Shown here piece after piece: positions 39,601-51,600 of a stretch of DNA of 64,000 nucleotides. The notes below the pieces were generated by a model. That model did not search any database. It saw nothing but the letters and a program-made list of their open reading frames with translations, and had not been told where the DNA came from. Position numbers and translations under genes: made by a program. Numbering within the stretch: the stretch's first letter is position 1; the number at the start of each line of letters is the position of its first letter. Location: positions 496,001 through 560,000 of the forward strand of contig WBMZ01000356.1 in NCBI GenBank assembly GCA_013400975.1, written 5' to 3'. The DNA is from Atrichornis clamosus (lineage: Eukaryota > Chordata > Aves > Passeriformes > Menuridae).

Positions 39601-42600
39601 GATGTGATGATAGTCACCTCTTTATCTGTAAATGACTCATTTAAGTGACTGATCCTGTGGTTGCTCATCTTTACCATACCTACCACTTCCTACAAGACAT
39701 AAGAATGTATCTTATCAGATGTTTGTTTTTTTATTGGGTTTTTCTAGGAGGCTAGAGGGAATGAGGAAGAAGGGAGGTTGGCAGAGGAGCATCTAAGAGC
39801 TTTTGAATTCATAACTCTGAGTATTCGTTTTTCCTTAGTAAAAGATGGAAAAGGAACAATGTTCTTTGAATATGCAACTCATTTATTTGAAATTTGCCTT
39901 TTTTCCATTTTGTTTATTGCAGATGCCTATTGTTTCTTAGTAAATAATCTCCTACACTACCTTCCCTGAAATCAGTGGCTGCACTTCTGCAGTTTGCCTT
40001 AAAATTTAATTGTGAGAATCAGAGGTGAACATATTCAACTAGTATTTGAAGAGATGCAGTACCCTGCAGGAGGAGGCTAACAAGCTCTTGATTGTTATTT
40101 GGATCCTGGGGCAAAACTCCAGTGCAACTCACTGGGATTGAAGTGGTCTTTCTTCTTATCTCTGTGGGACCCAGAAAACTCATCATGAGATAGTTTTGCT
40201 ATTCCTTTGGCACAAGTCTGTTGACTGAAGGTTATTGGAGGCAAATTATGTCACTGTAGCAACGGACTTTGTAAAGAAATGGCAGGGCTGCTGTATAATG
40301 GCAGTGAAGGTAAGGAATGACCTGGGAAGCAATGGATAGCTCCTGAAGACAGGCTGATAGAGCCCTGCATGAACAGCAATGAATACTGAATAAGAAACAT
40401 TTTATATCATTGGACAGTAATGTTAAAAAAGATGCCCTCTTGCACCACTGAGCTTTCTTGTCTGGTATGAAAACTGAGGGTGATGTTTGTTCTTTGCCTC
40501 CAGCTTTAGATCTGGATCTATGCTGCACATGTACTACATGAAGTGAGAGAAGCGTGTGCAGAAAGCATGTTGCTGGCAGAAAAGCCTCACTAAAGTTGTC
40601 AATAGGATGTCTTCAGCATCCTCATCTGCATCAGATTTAGGTATAATGAGAACAAGGCATCTGACCTAGTCTGGATTTAACATAAATGAAGTCAGGATTC
40701 AAAAAAATAAAAAGATCCATCTCCATCCCATTAAGTTTCAAGTACAGCACGATTGAAAACACACTGTTTGTTATTCATACTGGGGTGCAGAGGGTTAGGA
40801 TTTAGCCAAATTCTCAATAGCTGAAGGCAAATCTTAAATAACACTGAAACTTTTCTCCAGGCTTTCCAGGGAACTACAGTTACTGGGCAAAGACACTTTT
40901 AAAATTAAAGGAATGTTGAATGTAACCTTGTTGAGATGACAGAATCACAGAATTGCTAGGGTTGGAAGGGGCCTCTGGAGATCATCTGGTCCTACCCCTG
41001 CCAAGATAGGGTCACCTTGAGCAGGTGACACAGGAAGGTGTCCAGGTGGGTTTCCTATGTCTCCAGAGAGGGAGACTCCACAACCTCCCTGGGCAGCCTG
41101 TCCCAGTGCTCTGCCACCCTCAATGTAAAGTAGATCTTCCTCGTGTTGAGGTGAAACAACTTCTGTTTTACTTTGTGGACATTGTTCCTTGTCCTGTTGC
41201 TGAACACCACTGAAATGAATCTGGAACCAACCTCTTGGCACCCATCTTTATGATATTTATATACATGAACAACTAAGAAAAGCAAAATTTTAGTATTACA
41301 GTCTGTTTTGATGTATGTTGTAGATAATGAAGTAAAAGAATCCATGCAATTTTACTATGAAAAAGGCATATATTTTCACAAATACAGCTGCATTTTTTTT
41401 TCAGTATTCCATATAGCAGAAGAAAAATATGATTACAATGCAAAAAATGCAAAAGTGTGACCCTCCTACTGCAACACTAGCAATTCTTGTGGCACTGTTA
41501 ATATGCCATACCAAGGCTCTAGCTTTGATTTCAGCCCATTGGTTTTAATCTCTAAAGACAGGAGCCTTCTTTCCAAAATTGCTTCTTTTTCAGAGTTGCT
41601 TCTGAGTGAAAATGGAGTATTTCTGTTGCACCATAACTGTGCAAGAAATAAAAGCTTTTTAGCTCAGGAGGAACAGCTGGAAACTGATAACAACATTGCT
41701 GAGAAGCTAACTTCTATCACATACAGTACTCTTGAAATTTTATTAGTAGCCTTCAAAGTGAAGTAAAACTTTACTCATTTTAGAAAAAGCTATGGATTCC
41801 TGGTCTGGTAGCGGTAATCTTGAAACTTAGTCTGTTGATATATTATTCCTGTGCACAAGAGCAAAACTATTTGAAAGTACAGTTAAGTGTTTGTGTAAAG
41901 ATTAATAAGTGGCAAGCAGAATATCCCTTAGACTTTAGAGAGACTACAGAAAAGCCTGTATCAAAGGTCTAAAGTTCAATTCTTAAATCTTGCAAGCCTG
42001 GAGTGTCTTGTTCAAACCAGTGATGTTGCTGCTGAAGAGAGCTCCTGTTAAATGCTGCTTTCCACACAGCTGAGTGCGTGCTGTACAATTCCTCCTTTCT
42101 TCTGGCAGTGGGCCAGTTGCCCTCCAGGTTTTGATCAATTCGCAGTGCAAGGGAGAGTTTATTAACTGGGAGAGTTGATTTGCAAACTCTTGTGTTCCTC
42201 AGCATAAAGCATCCAAATGTGGAGTGAAATAACAGGGATATTGCTGTCAGGATTCCAATTTTGCATGCCTTACAATTTGGCTGATGAACATTATTCGTTT
42301 CAAGGCTTGTTCCCTGCCATTTTGAACCTGGCCAGCAATGCTCACATCTCCACCAATGCCACCTGTGGGGAGAAGGGACCGGAGATGTTCTGCAAACTGG
42401 TGGAGCACGTCCCTGGACGGCCCCTGCGCAACGCCCAGTGCCGCGTCTGTGACCGTCACAGTGCCAATCCCAAAGGCAAGTTTCCTGTGTTTCGGGTTTT
42501 TTTTGTTTGCTTCATGGGTTTGTGTCTTTCTTTTAACCCTTCCCCATGAATATGGAGTGTGTTGGGGTCAAATTTGTTTTAATTTTAGTCTCCCTGCTAT

Positions 42601-45600
42601 GTGGGTGCAATTACCTTTGAGCAAAGGGCTGACGGAAGGTGGGAGCGCCGTGCATCACCAATGAGCACTGCAAGATCCAGTGACAACCGCTTTGTCTGAG
42701 GGCAGATTTCAGCTTTTACTTCTTTATGACAGGAAGAAATTGTGCTCAATGTGAAATAACTGTACTGGGTCAGAAAAATGCAGTGAGATGTATTTTCAAG
42801 AGATATGTAATTTTTTTGCTTTGAAACAGAACAGCACCCAATTTCCAGTGCAATCGATGGTACCAATAACTGGTGGCAGAGTCCCAGCATTCAGAATGGA
42901 AGGCAATACCACTGGGTCACCATCACCTTGGATTTAAGACAGGTGAGTAACATTTACATGAGTGTCATTAAATGTATGTAGGATAGAAGCCAGTGCAACT
43001 GACGGCAGGTCTTCTGTGTTTAGATGGTAGGATATGTAGCAATTAACTTTTTAGTAGCACTTTAGTTAAATATGGATAGTTAAAGTTAATGAACTTCCTT
43101 GAAACAGATGTGGTTTTCGATTATTGTTCTAGAGCATCTTGGGGATTTCATTCCTATCAGACTGGAAAGGAAGTTTCTCATGGCACAGTAACAATTGTGT
43201 TTGTGGGGGTGAGAGTTTTCACTCTCATCCACGTTCCTTCTGTCTTGGTAACCAATTCTGTCTGTACCAATTCCTTTGTCTTGGTAATTTTCCTCTGCCT
43301 CATCCGTCTGTCTTTTCCCCAGAAGTTCTATGATACTGTTTTCCTCCAACTTTTATTTCTTAAAAGTTACTTAAAGTCTGCATTATCAAGGACTTATTTT
43401 AAAGCAGCAATGTTTTCAGGGTATTGGCCTAAGCACAGATTTCATTTATGAGGATGCATCTGTTTCTATTTATTAACTATAACTATCAGCCCATCACCTG
43501 ATTATTGTACAGTTTCTTAGGAAAAGAGTATAAGATTTGGGGTGGGACACAGTTGAAACACTGCTGTAAGAGAACAGCACATAACCCTTCCAAATAGGAA
43601 CTCTTTAGACCCATAGGTATTGTAACTCAGATACTGATTTTCAGAGGAGAGAAAGGGAAGTGGCTGGAGGGTTGTTGTGTTCCCATCAATTACCTCACAG
43701 TAGGTCTCAAGTGAAACTTTTGTTTAAATTTATCAGTGTTTTTGCATATTTACATTAAATATGTAAACTTGTTAATGCAACATGATGGTCAGATTGAAGT
43801 GTAAAATGTCAAAAAGTTCAATTGTAGGATATCCAGAACCCCAGAAAGTCGTTTTTTTCTCAGCTGAGGGATATCCTTCAGGATTACCAAGAAAAACACG
43901 CATAAAATGTGGCACAAGTAGTGTTGCTGAAAGAAAAGTTGATTTGCCACTTTCTGTGCTTCTGTTCTGACTGATTTTAATCACTGTCTTGTTGGAAGGA
44001 GCACTGGGAAGAAATGTTCTACACTCCATCTTCTATAAACTTTTGCTGTCAGCTGTTCTGAAGAGCTAGGGATTATATTTCTGAAACAGGGATTTCTGAC
44101 CCCGTGGAGTCTGGAACTTTCTGGGCAGAGGTTGATTCCTCTGTTTTGTCACTTTATGGACAAATCCCTCCAAACTTGGAGGGATTCATCATTCTTAGGC
44201 AGGAGGCTGCTAAACTGTACAGAGCATTTGTTAATTTATTAGTTTGTCTGTTAGACATGAGAGAATCAGAAGTCTCCTGCTCTGCTCCAAGAAAAGAAAA
44301 AACAATTGCTGAGGAAAACATATTTTTCTTGCCTTTTTCTTGTTGTTTTGCTTCGAACAGATCTATGCACTGGAAGTTGCACTAAGTTGTTTGAAAACTG
44401 TAGTTTAAAAAGTTGTTTGAAAGTATGCACTAAGTTGTTTGAAAATTATAGTTCAACAATTCGTTATTAATACGGGGATGCTTCCAAACTCTGGAAGCAG
44501 AAGCTTTATTACTTACTAAAAAATGCATGCTTGAGGTGTGGAGTTGGTAAGAAGCTTTTGCAGGAATTCTAGACCCTGCTTGAAAGTTATTTTAAAGATT
44601 AGAACAGAAGGTTTAACTTTGATGTTTTCAAATGAAGCATAGGTTAAGCAAGTGCCTAGTTTGCTCTTTAATTAGAAAGCAGAACTGTTAAGAAAATAAT
44701 CACAGGGTGTCTTTTGTCAGTGACAGAAGGTTTGGATAGGATTTTTGTGTTGTTTGAAGAGTTAGCTTTGTGTTTGGTTTGTAAATGGACAAACAGGAAG
44801 GAAAAATGAAGGAGGAGGGGATGCCTTACTTTTTATCCTCCTAGAACAATTTCACTTTGGAAACAGACCAGCTGAGCTGCCCTCTAAATCTTCTATTCTT
44901 CAGTCTTAGTGCTGTTGATGTTTCAACAAATACATATCTTTCCTCTCCTGACCCACGCTCAGTTTCACTAATTCAATTTGAAAACTTTCCCCTAAGGGGC
45001 CTTTCTTCTGTGTTTTCCCTAGAGAGTTTGAGAGAGAGAAGGCATCTAGGGCTATGCAAACTGAATGTAAATTACCGCTCTGTGAGAAAGGATTTGGTTA
45101 ATGGAGATTGCTTGAAGTCAATGAGTTATTAGAGCTGACTTGGTGTGCTTACTTTAAGCGAGTCAGCACAAGCAAAGAAAAACAAAAGAAAAGCATATGA
45201 AGGACCTTAGTGATTTTAGTAACTGTTTACTTCATACATTTGCTTCAGAATTAGCTAAAATATTCTTCTAGGACCTGTAAAAGTATTCCTGAAAGTGAAT
45301 GCCTGTAACTGTATGTGTTGCAGTATAACTTCAGCATTGGTACTTTGCTTTTTTAATGTTTCAAGCTTTGCTCGTAAAATCTGTCAAGTAGCATATTAAA
45401 GTAAACAAGTCCTTCAAGTTTCCTTGTCAGAATATAGAATATATTCACACCCTTTTGTGATGTGAAAAATAACCATCTGGTCATTATTTATGGGGGTTTT
45501 CTTGTGTAATTACCAGAAGTTCTAGCACTAAGAGGAATTGATTGTTTCTTGGAATTGTTACCAACGTACAGTTTAGAGATTTAATCCAAGCAGTTGGGTT

Positions 45601-48600
45601 GGTGAGTGCTGAAACATAGCCTTGACTGACAAATATGGGGAAGATTCCCTTAGCTTGTGAAAACTGATTCCACTCCAATTTACACTAGGTGAACCTCTAT
45701 GGCTGTACTCATCTCTTGGCTCAGTGTTGAAGGGAATAGAGGATATTCTTTCATCTAATATTCTACCTGTACTTAGTCTATTTAGTCCAAAACCAGTTGT
45801 ACTGAAGAGCAGCTTGATGGAATCTCAGTAAGAGAAGAGAGCTGGCTAATAAAATGAATATTGAAATTGCTGTTATCTATCTCCTTTGCAGAATCTGGGC
45901 TATTTATAATTAATGCTAAGCATTTTATAAGGTTAGCAAGTGCTTACATCATGATTTTTTAGCTCATATACATTGTAACAACTAGGTATATTTATTCTAG
46001 TGTGCCTTTCAGTCTTTCCAGGATCTAGATGTAGGACAGTCTTTGCTTCCCACACCCCACAGCACTGCCTCCCCCTCCCCCTTTCCATTAAATGTATGGC
46101 AATGATCCAGAACTGGGGAAAGAGTAGTTTAGCAATGAGGTGTAGGATTGATGTACAAGACACTAAGATTTGATTTATGACCTTGTGCTTCCTACACTGG
46201 TAGTTCTACAGAAACGAAATACACAGCAGCAGTTTTCTGTAAAAGCAGCATTTTTTGGCCTGAATTTGACTGCTCTGGGCAGTTGCACTATGAAATTACA
46301 ATTTTAATAAATGTTGGCTATGATGTATTTAAGTGGTGTGATTGAGCCAGCTGTAAAATATTTCTCTGTGACACCATTAAACAAAGACTACTTACCTCAG
46401 TTTTATTACCAAGCTTCAGACTTCTAAAGGTTTTTAAATGTACTCTGTATACTTGGTGTAGCAGAAAGGCAGACTTTCATATATATTGCAAAGTTCCTTC
46501 TTGGAAGACCCATAGTATCAAGTTGAGCCGAGAAAACAACTCCACTTCTGATTAAGTCATAGCTCATGAATATTCTATGAGTACTGGATTACGACTCAGA
46601 GGCTGATGTAAGAGTAATTTGTAGTTTCTGTTATTAGAAAGTAAAAGAGAATGTAAATATTATAATATGATTTGTACACAGCTTTCATCTTGAAATGAAC
46701 TGGCAAGAACAGGTTTCTGTAAAGATACGTTGTTTGCTGATGTAAAAAAATACTGTTCTGTTGACTTCACTGGACTAATGCTAATTTATTGTACTTGGCA
46801 AGATTCCTTAAAAGCCTTTTGTGGCTTTGTAAAACTGATAATGCATGATTCACGGTGTTCATCTGTACATTGTTACAATACAATTCTTGAGTAAAATGAT
46901 TTTTTATTCTACTCCGAAATAATGGTTGCACAGCATGAATCAAAATCTTAAAGAAAAGATAATTAACAAGACAAGAAGTTCTGCTGGATTTACTGTATTT
47001 TGCAATTTTAGTGTCACAGAATCATCAGAGCAAAGTGTTTCAAGCAATTGCTAGGCCTCACAGTCTCTAAGAGCTTGAAGCCATCTTCATCCCTTAAAAA
47101 GATATTTCTGTGAACAATATAAGCTGATACTTGGAATATCCCTTCATGTAGCTTTCTACTCTTTGAGAGTATGCAAGAATAATGCATTTAGTGTTGCTAG
47201 ATCTACATTCAGGAAACAAGTTTTTAGAAAGTCTAAATAAAGCAGAAGTGACTTGTTTTGTTGGTATTGCACCTACAAAAAAAGAGGTTCTTTAGTACAT
47301 GTTTATTTGGCTGATCTTTACAGTCAGGATTGAAATGCCTCTAAAAATGACACTTTTAATCTATGACTGCTTGGAAATTTCTAACTTGCTTTGACTTGCC
47401 CTTTTTACCCTTGTAGTTCAATAAGGAATTTAGTTCTGGGAAAGTTGTACAGTCAAATTAAAGTGTACAAATCATTAGCTCTTGCTCATGTTTATCACGT
47501 GGCTAGTTGGTGGGCATTGAATAGATGTGGAAAGTGATAAGAAACTGCCTTAAGTGATATTCAAACCTGCAAAATTTATAAAAGTAAAATTCTGTAAAGA
47601 AGTGCTCAAAGGATGTTGGAAAATCAGTTTGAATTACGTGGACCATTGAATTACTCTTGGTCCATTATGGGTCGCAGAGGCTGTGGGATATGAGTTCTGC
47701 AACACCTCTACATCTTCATCTGGGAACACCTTGATCCCTTCCTTCACCTTCATTTCCTTGCTTGGAAACATAATCCCTGAGAATATAGCTCCTGCTGGTA
47801 GGTTGTCTTGTGACTTCTTGAGTCTGACAGCATTTATACAAAATCCTTAATTATTTTATTTAACCTGTATTATTTCAGGGACTGACAAATTTCAAAAAAG
47901 TTGCTGATATTCATTATCCTGTAAATTTACCTGGGAATTAAAATAGGATACCTGTGAGCTGTGTTTGTAAATGGAAGAGAGTTGAGAGGATCCATGGGAA
48001 AAGAAGGCAATGATTTTCTATACTGTGCATACTTTAATGTTTATAGAAACATTTACTAATTTTTGAATGCTTCTTTAGGGTTTATAGTGTTAAATATCTT
48101 CATTTCAGCTGTTTGTGAACTGTAGACATGCAGAATGAATCTATCCCTAGATGTCTTGTGCACCAGTCATGGCTTCTGTTTTTCTGGAAAACATTGACTT
48201 GAGAAGAATTAATTTATTGAATTGTGCATTGAATTTGTGCACAGTTACTGTGAAAATGTTAATATTTAACTGGCTTTTTCCTCCACTTCCCCCTCACCAA
48301 GAAACCTGATATTTAAAATAAATTTAACTTACATACTCTTGTGAATATCTTTACTGCTAGAGTTAGTTTGTGATGAAGGATAACTCATTGTTACTAGTTG
48401 GAACTGGATTTAAAACTAGCCACATCAGCTGCAGACTATAATGACTCTTGAAAAATCTCAATGTAATCAAAAGTAGTTCATTTGTTGTTCAGCCAACTGT
48501 GTAATAAGTAGGGAAGCAGTTTAGTTGATGACAGCAAGCAGAGAGGAAAAATAAATTAAAAAAGGACATATAAAAGTCTTTGAGGGAAATTTTCTACTGT

Positions 48601-51600
48601 GGTATTTGAAAAAAAATTAGGTTCCAGTCTTGCATCTTTTATATATTTGAGAAAGATTATTGACTTCAAAGGAACTTGGAAGTGCATAGCTGTTTCTAAG
48701 ACTAGTCAATAAAAGTTCTCTAGTTTTAATAGTTTTCTGAAGTTCTCAGCTGTGATGGAGAAAATACCCATACAAGTGACTCCTGTCACGTACAAGTGTC
48801 TACACCAAAATGATGATACACCAGATACTGCTTGTACATAACTGAGCGCAAAACAGATACTTAACCCAAATACCACCAACTGAATCGATGAAATCCAGGT
48901 TGAAAGTAGGGTTTGACTTGAAGTTTGCCTAAATAATGTTCTTTTTTCTGTTAAAAGCATGTATTTTGGCTTTCTTTCTTTTCAGTTGGAGATCATTAAC
49001 ATGATGTAAGTTTTATTTAAAATGACTCTTCTCTTCATGGAAACTGGATTATAATTCTTGGTATTCACTTAACTTTGATCAAATCTTAAGATTGTGCTGA
49101 ACAACAGAGGATTCACAGATCCCAGAGAAATTTTATTTCTAAGACTAACTAAACATTGAGCTGACTCCTTTTGCTTGCATCTGGTTGCATTGCTGAAATG
49201 TCATAGTAAAATCCTCAGTTTCTGTAAATTTTCATATTTATTGAAACAACTAGAAATGTTGTCTTTGGTGTCTAAAAGGATAAAACTGGAGAGCCTGTAA
49301 AGAAAGTCAGACCAACTGAATATTGTACTGTAAGTTCCACCTGATTTTAATAAAAAATTGAGATTATTTTACTTTTTTTGGATGGTATATGTAGTAAGTC
49401 ATTGGAAGATAAGTATCACCAATTTTTTTTCCTTCTCATGTGTGCCAGATCTCCTAATCAAAACTTTGTTCACTTAAAGGATGATTTGTTTCAGAAGTAG
49501 TTTCCTGAATTGCATACACAATGCAGTTACTACTTATCTTTGTGAGTCTATTTCCCCATTTGGCAAAATCAAAACCTGCTTTCATGTGGCAAGTACTGTT
49601 CTTGCTCTGGCTTTAATCTGTATTGCAAAAAAAAAAAAAAAGCCTAAAAATTTAACTTTATAATGTATGGAAGAACAGTTTGCAGCCAATTTGGAGCTCA
49701 ACATAGTATTAATACTGCACATGCAGACAGGAATTATAATGATAATAGCAGCCCATCAGGCAGTCTGCTCTAGTGGGAATACATTCCTCTGAGATGGCTG
49801 AATAATACAGAGCTTTTCTTTCATCTAAATATGGCTTTTTACTCCAGTGTGTGTGAAACATTCAATTCCTATTTAGAAATCTTGTGAATTTGCAAGTGCA
49901 GCCTTTTTAAGTGAGGTGATGTAGTAGGTATTGGATAAGGGAGAAGACGGTGGCTTTGCAGTAAGTGCATTTCAGTGCTCATGTCTGATGCTGTAGCGAG
50001 TTGGGGGCCAGTGCGGGTTATCTGACTGCCATGACAAGGTAATTTAAAAGGTGATATGAACTTAATTACTGCCCTGTATACTCACAGAAGTGCTGAAAAG
50101 TCATGGTGTATGGATGGGGATTTCACTTTGGGCCCCAGGTTGCCAAAAAAATAGTCAAGATACCTGCATAGCTCATACACATCCTGCTTAGGAATGTTAG
50201 CTATTTTATCATGCTTATTTTTGTCACATTCAGCTTATTTGTCCCTGTGTATTTTTAGCAGTGTCTATAAGTAGTCTTCTGCTGAAATAACTTCAACACA
50301 GAATGAAATTGGAATTCTCAGAGATTTTTAACATAGGGTATAAAAGCTTATCAGAAATATTCTTACAGAGAGGAGTAAATTCCCAGCTAAAATGTGAAAC
50401 AAATTTTTTTTTGAACTACATCTATAAAAACCCCACAAAAGCAAACAAACGACCACAGACAAACAAACAAGAAAACCCAACCAAACCCCAGTTTTTTGAA
50501 GCCCTCAGTGGTTCAGAAAAGCTAAACAGCACATTCCCAGAAAACAAATGTTATGCCCCACTAATCCTGAAATGTACAGTGTAGATATAGATTTCAACTA
50601 TTGCATCAGGACAGAGTGATGCCCTGAACACAATTAGATGGACCTCTTGCCAAAAGTCTGTGCAAAAAATTTATCCAGACTTACTGTACCAAATTTTACC
50701 CTCTCCCCAGGCAAACCTGCTTTTAAAATGTAAATTTGCTACCCAATTGGCTTCCAGTGGCCTTTTACAGTATAATGAAGTGTTAAAATTTTCTTTTGCA
50801 TTTTTTTCAGGTCTTTCAAGTTGCATATGTCATCATCAAAGCTGCTAATGCTCCACGACCTGGAAACTGGATTTTGGAACGCTCCATAGATGGCACGGAG
50901 TTCAGACCATGGCAGTACTATGCAATTAGTGATACTGAATGTTTAACTCGTTACAATATTACACCAAGAATTGGGCCGCCAACTTACAAGAGAGATGATG
51001 AAGTGATCTGCACCTCCTATTATTCCAGACTAGTTCCCCTGGAACATGGAGAGGTATGTTTGTTTGGTTTGGACTTACAGTTAGTGATTAAGGACATGGA
51101 TGGATAGCAGTCTGAAAACATTTGAATTACAGTTACAGAGTTCATCACCCTCAGCATTACCAGATCATCTGTTGTTCTTCTTTAATAATATTATCTTTAT
51201 ATCATGTACTAGTATAGCAAACTTTTAAATGTTAGGATGAAATATGTCTTTGGCTTTATGTATTCCCATTACTAAACTCTTTGTTTTCTCTTTCCATATA
51301 CTTTGATGGTAGCTATTAGCTGTGAATTATTAGTTCCTTTATCCCGAAAGACTGTAACAGAGGCTCTATGTTCTGCCAGTATTTTCATTTAGTAGAGAAA
51401 ACTCCTGTGTTAGGAACACCTGGTTGTGTGAGATAAAGCTGCAAACACTGCTGAAGTGCTCGGCACAGCTGGAACTCCTAAACAAGCCTTGGCATTGTTT
51501 CAAGGTTGTAGCATAATTAAAAGGGCTGCGAGTTGTGCAGCCTCGCTGTTGATTATTCTTTCTTTTAACAAACTCTATTCACGGTACTTGTGTAATTTAT

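Larger units (their letters stand above)
21694..42304 (+). other. LAMA1: LAMA1 intron 1 (20.6 kb)
   Basis: Runs from gtgagc to an acceptor ending ttcaag at 42304. The first 650 bases are part of the CpG island and the rest is AT-rich. It carries a G/T-rich low-complexity tract (25.08-25.15 kb), a sense CR1 piece (39.09-39.49 kb), an antisense CR1 piece (40.94-41.27 kb) and a 20-bp palindrome (38.87 kb). GC-richer segments at about 26.16-26.59 and 29.38-29.70 kb could be old repeats I cannot name. No alternative coding exon is evident. Confidence 0.93.
42943..50810 (+). other. LAMA1: LAMA1 intron 3 (7.9 kb)
   Basis: AT-rich, from gtgagt to a good polypyrimidine acceptor (tttttttcag). Contains a short hairpin at 44163-44186, a dispersed 30-base direct repeat near 44.4 kb and an A/C-rich tract near the 3' end. 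No transposon or extra exon is recognised. Confidence 0.93.

Noticed and set aside
42461..42480. GT at 42461-42462 as a canonical exon 2 donor
   Set aside because: Using it removes the conserved SANPK end and shifts the join to exon 3 out of the LAMA1 frame. The GC donor at 42476 gives an exact collinear product.
43825..43880. AGGATATCC and GGATATCCT, 40 bases apart, as ends of a small transposon
   Set aside because: Each nine-mer is built around the palindrome GATATC, so the inverted relation is trivial. No longer terminal inverted repeat or target-site duplication is present.
47010..47060. TCACAGAATCATCAGAG at 47.0 kb as another CR1 3' end
   Set aside because: Only the short TCACAGAATC motif matches; the following bases do not continue into CR1 sequence.
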